From the NCBI GenBank assembly GCA_964603635.1, contig CAZRVH010000005.1, forward strand, positions 1 through 64,000: a stretch of DNA of 64,000 nt. The letters are read 5' to 3'. This DNA is from CAZRVH01 sp964603635. GTDB taxonomy: Bacteria; Patescibacteriota; Gracilibacteria; Peribacterales; Peribacteraceae. Shown one piece after another: positions 47,931 to 57,197 of the stretch. Each line of letters starts with the position of its first letter. The stretch's first letter is position 1. A model generated the notes under the pieces. It was not told the DNA's origin. It was given only the letters and a program-made list of their open reading frames with translations, and did no database searches. The position numbers and the translations under genes are program-made.

Positions 47931-50900
47931 TTATTGGTTTGCCGCCGCGGCCAATACCTCCGCGATGCGCTTCTCCAGGATGGGTGACATGGTGACGGTG
48001 AGCGGGAGCTTGATCATTTGCTCGCCGATCTTCAGCTGCACGGGATCGCCGCCGGGATACGTCTCCAGCACGCGCTTCAGGTCCAGGAGGAGCTGCTTGG
48101 GTGCGCGGGCGGGGAGCGTGATGGTATGCACTTTCTGGTCCTTCTTCTCTTCTTTTTTCGGCTGCCCCTCCTTGGCAGCGGGCTTCGCCGTCCCTTCGAA
48201 TCCGAACGCCTTCATCGCGTCCGTCGCCGGCATGCCGGCCGCGAGCCACTTGCCGACGGGGCCGAGCAAGTCGTCCTCAACGGCCACGGCTTCGTCCCGC
48301 ACCACCATCTTTTCGCCCGCGATGACGTTACCCTCCTCGTCCACGGCCTCCATCGTCTCCTCCATATCCAGGGTCTTGCGCATCACCGAGATGCCGCGCT
48401 TCGCTTCTTCTTCGTCGAACACGCCGTCCTCCTTCGCCTTGCGGATCATGGCGGAGAGGGAGGCCTTCTTGATGGCATCCACGCGCATCTGCAGCTGCCC
48501 GGCGCGGTAGTCGATGACGCCCCCGAGCACCAGAACGGTGTCCGGCTGCCCCAGCATGGGCGCGGCCTCCGCGTACGTCTTCGGGAAGAGCGTCACTTCC
48601 ATTTTTCCCGTCGGGTCTTCCAGCATGATGATCGCCATGGTGTCTCCTTTCTTCGTGCGGATGGTCTTCACGCTTTCCACCATGCCCGCCAGCGTGCCCT
48701 TCTTGCCGATGTTCTTCTGCGTCAGGTCTCCGATGAGCTGCGCCTTGCGCGCGATGTATTTCTTCAGGCCCGCCAGCGGGTGACTGGAGACGTACATGCC
48801 GAGCGTTTCCTTCTCCCATTCCAGCTTCTGTTGTCCCGTGGCCGCGGCAGTCGGCGGAAATTCGATCGTCGCCTTTTCGATGTCGGTTTGCAGCGCCCCG
48901 AAGAGGTCGGTCTGGGCGCCCGTGGAGTCCCCCGAAGACTTTCCGAAGTCGACGATGAGCGGGTAGTGCTCGAGAATCATGCGGCGCTCCCCGAAGGAAT
49001 CGAGTGCGCCCGCCTTCGCCATCGATTCCAACAGTTTCTTATTGAGGATCTTTCCCGGGACGCGGTGCGCGAAGTCCTCGATCGTTTCGAAGCGGCCCCC
49101 GCGTTCGCGTTCGGCGATAAGCAGGTCCACGGAACTCTCTCCCACGCCCTTGATGGCGGACAATCCGAAGCGGATGGCCCAGCCTTCGCTCTCTTGAGCT
49201 TCGGCTGGCGTGTCGCCATCGCTTTTTTTCGGCGGAATGACCGTGAACTGGCTGAAGGATTCGTTCACGTCCGGCGGCAACACCTTCAGTCCCATGCTGC
49301 GGCATTCTTCGATTTCGATCATGACGCGTTCGGTATCCTGCGCGTCGGAGGAGAGGAGCGCGGCCATGAACTCCGCCGTGAAGTTCGCCTTCAGGTACGC
49401 CGTCTGGTACGCGATGAGGGCGTATCCCGCGGCGTGCGACTTGTTGAATCCGTAGCCGGCGAACGGGGTGATGACGTCGTCGAAGATCTGGATCGCGAGT
49501 TTCTCCGGATACCCCTTGGCCACGGCGCCGTTGATGAACTTCTCGCGCTGGGCGTCGAGTTCCTTCTTGATCTTCTTGCCGATGGCGCGGCGCAACAGAT
49601 CCGCTTCGCCGAGGCTGAAGCCGGCGAAGGCCTGGGCGATCTGGAGGATCTGCTCCTGGTAGATGCCGATACCGAAGGTGGGCTCCAGGATGGGGCGCAG
49701 ATCGTCGTGGATGTACGCCACTTTTTCCTTCCCGTGCTTGCGCTTGATGAAGCTGGAGATCCATTCCATCGGACCCGGGCGGTACAGGGAGATCATGGCC
49801 GTGATGTCGTCGAAGGTGGTCGGCTTCAATTGCTTGAGGTACCGGCGCATGCCCGCGGATTCCAACTGGAACACGCCCGTCGTATCGCCGTGCTGCAGGA
49901 GCTTGAACGTCTGCGCGTCCTCCATGGGAATCTCCTCGATGTTCACGTCTTTGCCGCGCGTGCGCTTGATGATTTCCAGGCTCGTTTGGATGACCGTGAG
50001 GTTCATGAGACCGAGGAAGTCCATCTTCAAGAGTCCCAGTGATTCGAGCGGTTTCGCAGAGTACTGCGTGATGATCGTGTTGTCGTCCTTGGGCGCTTTT
50101 TGGAGGGCTGTGTAGGTGGTCGTGGCGGCAGGGGTGATGATGACGCCGCAGGCGTGCACCGAGACGTGGCGCGCCTTTCCTTCCAGCTTCAGGGCGTTGT
50201 CGATCACCTTCCTGTAGAGCTCGTTGCTGTCGTACGCCGTCTTCATTTCCACGGTTTCCAGCGCCTCCTTCAGCTTCGTTCCGGGTTTCTCCGGGATGAG
50301 CTTCGCGAGCGTGTTCATCTCCAGGAAGGGGATGCCGAATGATCGCCCGACGTCCTTCACCGCGGCGCGCGCGGCGAGCGTTCCGAAGGTACAGATCTGC
50401 GCCACCCTATCGCGCCCGTATTTGTCGCGGACGTATTCCAAGACCTCGTCGCGGCGGTTGTCCGCGAAGTCGAGGTCGATATCCGGCATGGAGATGCGTT
50501 CCGGATTGAGGAAACGTTCGAAGAGCAGTCCGTGCTCCATGGGGTCCACGCCCGTGATGCCCAGGCAGTAACTGGCCATGGATCCCGCCGCCGATCCGCG
50601 GCCCGGACCCACCGTGATGCCGCGCCGCTTCGCCTCGTTCACGAAGTCCTGGACGATGAGGAAGTACCCGGAGAACTTCACCTGCTTGATGATGCCGATC
50701 TCGTAGTCCAGACGGACGCGATGCTCGGGGGTGGGGTTGGGGTAGCGCTTCTCGAATCCCGCGTAGCACAGTTCCGTCAGGTACTCGTCCTCCGTCTTTC
50801 CTTCCGGAACGGGGAACACGGGGATGCGGTTCTTGCCGAATTCGAAGGTGAGGTTGCAGCGGTCCGCGATGACGCGGGTGTTTTCCAATGCCTCGGGTAC

Positions 50901-51680
50901 GTGGGCGAAGGCCTTCTCCATTTCCTCGAAGGGGCGCATGGAAAAGTCGCTGTCGCGCATGGAGAACCGCCCCGGGTCCGCGACGTTCGCGCCCTTCTGG
51001 ATGCACAGGAGAATGTCGTGCGCCTCCGCGTCCTCGGTGCGGCAGTAGTGGCTGTTGCAGGTGGCCACGACGGGCACGCCCAGCTCTTTTCCGTACTGGA
51101 TCAGCTGCTGGTTCATCTCCGCCTGGCCGCTGACCTGGGGAAGGTCCATCAGCTCGTAGTACACGTTGTCTTTCCCGAACCATTTCCAGTATTGCTCCGT
51201 CAGCGCCTTGATGCGCTCGCCGTCCTCCGCCAGGGCCGCGTTGCCGATAGCCCCGGTGATGGGGCCCGTGAGGCAGATCAGTCCCTTCCCGTATTGGGTG
51301 AGAAGTTCATCATCCACGCGCGGCTTGTAGTACATGCCTTCCATGGCGCCGATCGTCGCGAGTTTCAAGAGGTTTTCGTATCCTTCCTGGGTTTCCGCGA
51401 AGAGGGTAAGGGGATAGCTCTTGGTATCGATGCCCGCCTCCTTGTCCTTGCGCGTGCGCGCCGCCACGTAGGCATCCATGCCGAGTATGGGTTTGAGTTC
51501 GTGCTTCTTGGCGTACTGGAAAAACTCGATGAGGCCGTACATGTACCCCTTGTCCGCCAGCCCCACCGCCGTCTGCCCCAATTCCTTGGCGCGCAGCACG
51601 ATTTCCTCCGGGCTCGGCAGGGCCTCCAGGAGTGAGTAGGTGGAGTGGTTATGCAGGTGGACGAAGTCTTCACGTTTCAC
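47931..51680 (-). CDS. dnaE: DNA polymerase III alpha subunit
   Basis: 1249 residues, full-length DnaE. PHP domain (FVHLHNHSTYSLLEA...), catalytic palm aspartates in MPDIDLDFADNRRDEV near 405, helix-hairpin-helix region, an OB domain (about 990-1075) and a C-terminal tail. It is the replicative polymerase, working with the clamp of 32170-33333. GTG 51680 is 6 nt after TACAAT (51687-51692): leaderless. Confidence 0.97.
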   Translation of the reverse strand: MKREDFVHLHNHSTYSLLEALPSPEEIVLRAKELGQTAVGLADKGYMYGLIEFFQYAKKHELKPILGMDAYVAARTRKDKEAGIDTKSYPLTLFAETQEGYENLLKLATIGAMEGMYYKPRVDDELLTQYGKGLICLTGPITGAIGNAALAEDGERIKALTEQYWKWFGKDNVYYELMDLPQVSGQAEMNQQLIQYGKELGVPVVATCNSHYCRTEDAEAHDILLCIQKGANVADPGRFSMRDSDFSMRPFEEMEKAFAHVPEALENTRVIADRCNLTFEFGKNRIPVFPVPEGKTEDEYLTELCYAGFEKRYPNPTPEHRVRLDYEIGIIKQVKFSGYFLIVQDFVNEAKRRGITVGPGRGSAAGSMASYCLGITGVDPMEHGLLFERFLNPERISMPDIDLDFADNRRDEVLEYVRDKYGRDRVAQICTFGTLAARAAVKDVGRSFGIPFLEMNTLAKLIPEKPGTKLKEALETVEMKTAYDSNELYRKVIDNALKLEGKARHVSVHACGVIITPAATTTYTALQKAPKDDNTIITQYSAKPLESLGLLKMDFLGLMNLTVIQTSLEIIKRTRGKDVNIEEIPMEDAQTFKLLQHGDTTGVFQLESAGMRRYLKQLKPTTFDDITAMISLYRPGPMEWISSFIKRKHGKEKVAYIHDDLRPILEPTFGIGIYQEQILQIAQAFAGFSLGEADLLRRAIGKKIKKELDAQREKFINGAVAKGYPEKLAIQIFDDVITPFAGYGFNKSHAAGYALIAYQTAYLKANFTAEFMAALLSSDAQDTERVMIEIEECRSMGLKVLPPDVNESFSQFTVIPPKKSDGDTPAEAQESEGWAIRFGLSAIKGVGESSVDLLIAERERGGRFETIEDFAHRVPGKILNKKLLESMAKAGALDSFGERRMILEHYPLIVDFGKSSGDSTGAQTDLFGALQTDIEKATIEFPPTAAATGQQKLEWEKETLGMYVSSHPLAGLKKYIARKAQLIGDLTQKNIGKKGTLAGMVESVKTIRTKKGDTMAIIMLEDPTGKMEVTLFPKTYAEAAPMLGQPDTVLVLGGVIDYRAGQLQMRVDAIKKASLSAMIRKAKEDGVFDEEEAKRGISVMRKTLDMEETMEAVDEEGNVIAGEKMVVRDEAVAVEDDLLGPVGKWLAAGMPATDAMKAFGFEGTAKPAAKEGQPKKEEKKDQKVHTITLPARAPKQLLLDLKRVLETYPGGDPVQLKIGEQMIKLPLTVTMSPILEKRIAEVLAAAANQ

Positions 51681-51795
51681 GCGATGATTGTACCGAAGCC
51701 CTGCGTAATTTGCTGGCCATTTTCAGCTTCTTTAGCCGCGTTCGCTTCATTATGAAAAGCCCCCAACGGAACCGATGAAGCTGCAAGCTACTTTT

Positions 51796-53265
51796 TTAGG
51801 GCAACACATCCCGGCAATTTCCCGGCAACGTCACGCCGTCGACCTGGATGCACGCCGCCTGCGCGCACTTCTTCCAGCGAGGATCGTTCGCCGCATCCTT
51901 TAGGAACGCGCCGTCGGTATAGGGGAAGCATTCGTCCGCGTAGGCCGTGCGCAGCACCCGTTCCAAGGATTGGTTGCAGGGGCGGTAGATGCAGCTGCGA
52001 CGCAGGAAGTACGCATACCGGATCACGAAGCCTCGCAGCCCGTCTTTCGTGGCCGACAGACGGGACAACGCCCCCGTGCTTTTGCGCAGGTCGGTGAGCG
52101 CATTCGCGATTTCCATGGTGCCGTCCGGCGTCGTGGCGAACACCGCGGCTTCCTGCGCGCCCTGGTTGCCGCTGACGGATTCCATGAAACGGCGCGCACC
52201 CTCCCGGAACAGGCGCATCAGGGGATTGTCGACGCGTTCCGCTTCCTTGCGTTCTTTGTCGTCTTTGATTTCATCCGGATTTTTCAGGTCGTCCGCATGT
52301 TCGCGGAACATGCCTTCCGCGATCCGCTTGCCCAGGAAGTCCGAGAGGATGCCGATCTCGTTTTTCTTGTAGGAGAATGCCGAACGTACGGATCGCAGCC
52401 GCAGGTCCGCCGGGGGCGTTTGCGCCTGGCAGCCGCTGAGCTCCTTGTGTCCGCCTCCCGCTGCCGCAGGGGTCTGGCCCGCGGCCGCCGCGGGCGTACC
52501 GTCGTAAAGCGATTCCAAATCGCTCTCCAGGGCGGAGAAATCCCGCGCCAATGCCTTGTAGCGGTTGATCTGGTCTTCCAGCGTTTGCAGGGCGTTCCGT
52601 TCGCTTTCCGCCGGTGCGTAGGCACGTATGTTTCCGAGCAGCGAGAGGTCGCAGCCGTAGCCGTCGGTTCCCGGAGGCGCGTAATCCGAATCGAAGGGGC
52701 ACATCGGTTGCGCCGGCGGCGCGGCGGCCGGGGGCGTCGTTTCATCCCGGGTATCGAATTCCATCGTGTCATCCCAGGTGGGGTCCTCGTAGAAGGGGTT
52801 GAGCGCCCCTCGGGCGAGGTGGACCTTGCGCTCCGCCAGGAACGACAGCATGGATTCCGCCTGGACGATGCCCCACACGGAGTTCTTCTTCAGTTGCGCC
52901 TGCAGCTCGTCCTGGACTTCCATGATCTTGCAGTCCAGCAGCAAGGTGTCGACGCGCAGGCACGACGTCGCATACAGCAGGTCGCCCTGCGCCACCGCCA
53001 GCGTGAGGTAGGAATCCACCAAGCCGTTCACGGCCCCCGCGATACGCAGGGCCCAGGAAGGAAGGTACCGTTCGAAGGTGGGATTGGCCCGTGCGGAACG
53101 CACGTTTTGCAGTCCGGTGTCCGCGCGTTCGAGCGCTTTTTGGACGTAGTGCGAGGAGACGGGGGCGATGCCTTTCACGGCGTCGCATACCTGGCTGGGG
53201 GCCGCGCCCGCCGCATGGGGAAAGAGCGTCATCGCCAGGCCGAGAGACAGAAGAATGCGCTTCAT
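51796..53265 (-). CDS. Exported unknown protein, fifth gene of the secreted operon
   Basis: 489 residues. Signal peptide MKRILLSLGLAMTLFPHAAGA; mature part begins APSQVCDAVKGI. About half is helical and rich in Ala, Glu and Arg; Cys pairs near the end (SCIYRPC...DECFPYTDG...KCAQAACIQ...NCRDVLP) suggest disulfides outside the membrane. ATG 53265 overlaps the stop of the 53262-55676 gene by 4 bp. Similar architecture (signal peptide, coiled helices, Cys-rich ends) in all five genes suggests that they act together. Not recognised. Confidence 0.78.
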   Translation of the reverse strand: MKRILLSLGLAMTLFPHAAGAAPSQVCDAVKGIAPVSSHYVQKALERADTGLQNVRSARANPTFERYLPSWALRIAGAVNGLVDSYLTLAVAQGDLLYATSCLRVDTLLLDCKIMEVQDELQAQLKKNSVWGIVQAESMLSFLAERKVHLARGALNPFYEDPTWDDTMEFDTRDETTPPAAAPPAQPMCPFDSDYAPPGTDGYGCDLSLLGNIRAYAPAESERNALQTLEDQINRYKALARDFSALESDLESLYDGTPAAAAGQTPAAAGGGHKELSGCQAQTPPADLRLRSVRSAFSYKKNEIGILSDFLGKRIAEGMFREHADDLKNPDEIKDDKERKEAERVDNPLMRLFREGARRFMESVSGNQGAQEAAVFATTPDGTMEIANALTDLRKSTGALSRLSATKDGLRGFVIRYAYFLRRSCIYRPCNQSLERVLRTAYADECFPYTDGAFLKDAANDPRWKKCAQAACIQVDGVTLPGNCRDVLP

Positions 53266-55676
53266 CCTTGCGGGGGTGCGGGGGTGGCGGCTGGTCCGAG
53301 CGGGCACATTTCGGTGGGGAAGTCGATGGATTGCATCTCGCCCAGGAGCTTGGTCGCCATGCCGATGACTTCGGCGAGGGATTTGCTCATCATCCGCAGG
53401 TTGCCGCCGTACAGTTCCGTGCCCATGCGCGTTCCCACGGATTGCGCCAGGAGTTGCATCTGTTCCGAGGACAGGCGTTGGTCGGTTTGCATTTGCGACA
53501 GGCTGAGCATGGTAGACAGGGGGTCTGCCAAGGGCGCCTGCAGCCGGCGTTCCGCCGCCAACGTGCAGAGGATCGGAGGGGTACCGGCGGGCAATCCGGC
53601 CAACGCGCAGAGCGCCGCCTCGAATTCGCGCACGGGAAGCAGCGGCCGGTAGGGCGGAAGGATCGGGTTGGCCGCCGTGGGGGATGCGAGGAAATTGCCC
53701 AGCGGCGACCCCGCAAGCGGGTCGTCATTCGGAAAGGCCGCGTCCTGCACGCCGGCCGGGACCCGGCCGGGGGTCACGCGATGCGTCTCCAGCGTTTGCT
53801 CCGCGCACTGCCCGATGAAACACAGGTTGTTCCCGATGGTATTCCCGTATGCGGACAGGGTCTTGGGCGTGCAGGGACACATGTTCATCTCCTTCTTTTT
53901 GTTGCGATCCTCCGGAGGCACCGGGCAGACGTTGCCTGCCCCCACCGCGACCGCCCGTATCAAATCATCGAAATTCCCGTTCCGGACCGTACCGCAGGCA
54001 TTCGCCCCGAACGCCTTGCAGTTCTGGTTTGCCAAGACGGTCGCGCAGGAATTCACCGTGAACGGAGTGCCGGCAAGCAGTCCGTCCGCCTGCATTTCGC
54101 CGCAATCCACCAGGTGGGCATCGTATTCATATCCGCAACATCCTTCCTTGGTGGAGAGGGGATCCGTTCCCTGGGGGAGCGTGCAGAATTGCCGCACGTG
54201 CGCCATTTCATGCGCCAACACGTATTTTTGGGGAATCTTCACGGCAGGGCTCGTCGCAATGCACACGCTGATATGGCCGTCCGCGTTTTTCAGCGTCGTA
54301 AATCCGTTTCCCGTGGCGCAGTTTGCCTGGCAGGAAATATCATAACTGCAGCCGCACGACGGGTTCGACGATGCCGATGCAGACCCCGCCCCCGATGCCG
54401 CGGGATCGTTCTTTCCCTCGTTCCAGGCGATATCGCCGCAGACGTCCGGTCCCGCGATGGTCTTTTTTTGAATGCCTTGGAACGTGCAGGACACAAGTAC
54501 GATGGAATCCTTGTCCTGGTCTTCCGGATCCGGACATCCTTCGGCGGATGTCGTTTCCAGGGGTCTGCACAGGTATCCCTTTCGCGCGAAGGACATGCTG
54601 CACAGCCCGCTTCCCGCATCCAGTTCGCCGGCTTTCTCCAACGCCTTGCGCTTGTCGGCATCCTGTTCCTCTTTTTGGGGGGGCTCGGGAGGATAGGTAC
54701 CGCCGGGAAGGGGCTTTTCCGCAAGGGTGAGCGATGGCAGGACGGGATCCAGCGGAACGGTCCATTGCAGTCCCACGTCCCCCGACGGATGGGTCGGGTC
54801 GGTATCCATGCGCGCCCACACGATCATGTTTTTCGGCATCGACGCCGCGGTCGTTTCGGGGAATGAAAGGTAGTAGACGGCAGGCGTGTCCTTACGGCTT
54901 CCGTGCGTTTCCAAGAGCTTGGTCCACAGCGCTTCCAGCGCGTTCTCCACGTCGTCCCAACGCTTGCAGAGCAGGCGCCGCTCCGTGTCCCCGCAGTCGG
55001 TGTTTCCATTGTCCGTTTTTTGCCGCACGTCCGGCGCGGCGGCCGTCGGCTTCCTCTTGTCGCGCACGAGGCGCACCCCGTATTGGTACCGCCAAACCGC
55101 GGCGATCCGCTCGTCGTTTTGCAGGTTTTCCAGGGTGGAGGCCAGGTTTGCGACCAAGGGGTCGATTGCCTTGGATTCTTCCCCGACGGCCACGGAAGGA
55201 ATGGTTTTCGTTCCGGCCTGTCCCGGCGTCTGCGCGCCCGCCTTCCAAATGTTCACGACGCTGTTGAGATCGCCGAACAGCGTCTGCGCCTTGCGCGGTA
55301 TTTCGGATACCGGCACTTCGTACCCCGTCGCGACGGCCTGCATGCGACGGCCCGCGGACCGCACGGCGTTCTCGTACGAGACGACGGCCATGATCCTCTT
55401 CAGCACTTCGTGGCATCCCGCTCCGTTCAGGGTTTCATGCTTGGCGCAGACGTCCGTACTTCCCCGCACCACGCTTTCCACCTCGTCCGCCGTGATGCCC
55501 CACTCGTTGTCGGCCGCGATCGCCGCGATGAAATCCTTTACCTCGTCGTCCGGCTTTTCCGACCGCAGCTCTTTGTCCATCGCTTCCTTCACGTCGTCGT
55601 ACAGCGAAGCCGCGCGCGTGACGGGCAGGTCCGCCAGCAGCAGGGCGCCGATGAGCAGCAGGGAGAGTGTTTTCAT
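53262..55676 (-). CDS. Large exported protein with zinc-metallopeptidase signature (HEMAH)
   Basis: 804 residues. Signal peptide MKTLSLLLIGALLLADLPVTRA. Residues 489-493 are HEMAH (LAHEMAHVRQFC) and at about 527 follows GEMQADG, about 35 residues later; the HExxH plus ExxAD pattern is that of gluzincin-type proteases such as M48. Upstream is a Cys-rich block (CGCSYDISCQANC) and downstream further Cys. It would be an outside-acting protease, or an inactive relative. Its ATG overlaps the previous stop by 4 bp. The C terminus (from about 640) is helical and Gln/Met-rich. Substrate unknown. Confidence 0.8.
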   Translation of the reverse strand: MKTLSLLLIGALLLADLPVTRAASLYDDVKEAMDKELRSEKPDDEVKDFIAAIAADNEWGITADEVESVVRGSTDVCAKHETLNGAGCHEVLKRIMAVVSYENAVRSAGRRMQAVATGYEVPVSEIPRKAQTLFGDLNSVVNIWKAGAQTPGQAGTKTIPSVAVGEESKAIDPLVANLASTLENLQNDERIAAVWRYQYGVRLVRDKRKPTAAAPDVRQKTDNGNTDCGDTERRLLCKRWDDVENALEALWTKLLETHGSRKDTPAVYYLSFPETTAASMPKNMIVWARMDTDPTHPSGDVGLQWTVPLDPVLPSLTLAEKPLPGGTYPPEPPQKEEQDADKRKALEKAGELDAGSGLCSMSFARKGYLCRPLETTSAEGCPDPEDQDKDSIVLVSCTFQGIQKKTIAGPDVCGDIAWNEGKNDPAASGAGSASASSNPSCGCSYDISCQANCATGNGFTTLKNADGHISVCIATSPAVKIPQKYVLAHEMAHVRQFCTLPQGTDPLSTKEGCCGYEYDAHLVDCGEMQADGLLAGTPFTVNSCATVLANQNCKAFGANACGTVRNGNFDDLIRAVAVGAGNVCPVPPEDRNKKKEMNMCPCTPKTLSAYGNTIGNNLCFIGQCAEQTLETHRVTPGRVPAGVQDAAFPNDDPLAGSPLGNFLASPTAANPILPPYRPLLPVREFEAALCALAGLPAGTPPILCTLAAERRLQAPLADPLSTMLSLSQMQTDQRLSSEQMQLLAQSVGTRMGTELYGGNLRMMSKSLAEVIGMATKLLGEMQSIDFPTEMCPLGPAATPAPPQG

Positions 55677-56392
55677 TGGGTGGCGGACGGCGTTTCCCCC
55701 AGGTCGCGCAGCGATCCGCGGGCGTCGGTCGCGCGCGGCATGCAGGCCGCGGCTTCGGCGGCAAGACCCAGGATGTTGCGGAGATCCAACGACGTCCGTC
55801 GGATGCACTCGACGTCCAGCGCGAGCGGAAGCAGCCGGTCCGATCCCGAGACGAGCGCGAGCGTTCGTTCCAGGACGGGGCGCGCCGAGGCCATCTCGCG
55901 GCCGATGAGCGCCTGGTCCCCGGCATTCCGATCGATGTATGTGCCGTATGCCAACGCCCCCGAAGACGCGCCCGGCAGGAAATAGCTTTTTTCCTGCAGG
56001 GAGCACTCGTACGTGCGCAGGTATTCCAGCAACACCGGCGCCATCTCCAACTCCGACACCTTCCTGCCTTGCCATGGCTTCAGCGTGGCGGCGAGCGCCG
56101 CGAGTTCCGGGGTCGCCTCCAGCATGCCCGCGTAATCGTCGGCCGTGCAGGTGATCTCGGCCGCCGACGACCGTTCCATCTTCTTCACGTGCGCGTCGAT
56201 CACTTTCGACACTTTTTCATGATATGTTTCGGGCCACTTTTCCAGTTCCAATTTTTCAAAAGGGCCGCCGTCCGCGGTGCACGCAGACAGGCGTTCGCCG
56301 CCCGCCCATCCCCACGACCCCGGTGACGCGCAGCCGGACAGCAACGCGAGTGCCAGGAAGATGCCGGCGTGCGCGCGGTTGTTATTCTTCAC
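55673..56392 (-). CDS. Exported lipoprotein, third gene of the secreted operon
   Basis: 239 residues. Lipobox LALALLSGC with Cys at 21. The rest is mostly helical (for example WPETYHEKVSKVIDAHVKKMER), with a few Cys. It overlaps the gene before it (stop 56382) by 11 bp and the gene after by 4 bp. As the only lipoprotein of the operon it may anchor the complex to the membrane, which is inference. Confidence 0.75.
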   Translation of the reverse strand: MKNNNRAHAGIFLALALLSGCASPGSWGWAGGERLSACTADGGPFEKLELEKWPETYHEKVSKVIDAHVKKMERSSAAEITCTADDYAGMLEATPELAALAATLKPWQGRKVSELEMAPVLLEYLRTYECSLQEKSYFLPGASSGALAYGTYIDRNAGDQALIGREMASARPVLERTLALVSGSDRLLPLALDVECIRRTSLDLRNILGLAAEAAACMPRATDARGSLRDLGETPSATQ

Positions 56393-57197
56393 ACTGCGAA
56401 AGGAAACAGGGAATGTTTTTCAGCCCGCCCAAGGCGCGGACCGTCTGCCAGAGGGGGTTGAGAAGCGGGAAGCGGAAATCCGACAGGAATCCCTCGAACA
56501 TTCCGGAAAACTGCGCGATCGTCCTATAGGAAGCGTCGTATGCGATGCTCAGGTTCAGCACGTTCGTTTCGTGCCGGAACAGGGAATCCGCGGCGTTGTC
56601 GCACAGGGAGGGGTCGACGAACGCGGGGCTGATGCCGTCGCGTTCCACGCAACCGGTCAGCACGGGCAACTCCATCTCGATGCACCCGTCCGGCTGCACC
56701 GTGACCGTCGTCGCGTTTTGATCCGCGTCCTGCGATCGCACGATGGATTCGCAGACCGCCCGCAACCTGCACTGCAACGCGCGCAGCGACTGCGTGATGC
56801 CGGGGATGAGATCCGACGTGGCGGTCCTTTTCGCCTGCAGCAGGCCGCGCCGCGTCGGCGTGTCCTTTGCGTTGTCCATATCCTCGTCATTCCGCGTCGC
56901 TTGATTCGTCGGCGCGGGTCCGTTCGACGGGGGCGGGTCTTCCGCCGGTACCATCGTCCACTCATTCGCTGCCGTTTTCAGCCATTGGCCGCCATCGCGG
57001 TCATGCAGTATGCCGTGCACGGGAAGGGATGCGGCCTTGGGGGCGCCGAAGACGACGCTGCGATACAGCCGCTGCTCCTTTCCCAGGGCGGCATACGTAG
57101 CCTCGACGCACGCGGGCGTGGCGAAGTCAGCCGCCCCCGCCGGATACGGGAGCAGCAATGCCAGAAGGAGGCCGGTCCGGAGGAAGCGTGCCGTCAT
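56382..57197 (-). CDS. Exported unknown protein, second gene of the secreted operon
   Basis: 271 residues. Signal peptide MTARFLRTGLLLALLLPYPAGA, then ADFATPACVEATYAALG. A central Pro/Asn-rich linker precedes a helical part with Cys (LQCRLRAVCESIV...DGCIEMELPVLTGC...SLCDNAA). ATG 57197 overlaps the previous stop by 4 bp. No family recognised. Confidence 0.75.
   Translation of the reverse strand: MTARFLRTGLLLALLLPYPAGAADFATPACVEATYAALGKEQRLYRSVVFGAPKAASLPVHGILHDRDGGQWLKTAANEWTMVPAEDPPPSNGPAPTNQATRNDEDMDNAKDTPTRRGLLQAKRTATSDLIPGITQSLRALQCRLRAVCESIVRSQDADQNATTVTVQPDGCIEMELPVLTGCVERDGISPAFVDPSLCDNAADSLFRHETNVLNLSIAYDASYRTIAQFSGMFEGFLSDFRFPLLNPLWQTVRALGGLKNIPCFLSQCEE

Noticed and set aside
48018..50042. 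674-codon plus-strand frame
   Set aside because: Antisense shadow of dnaE.
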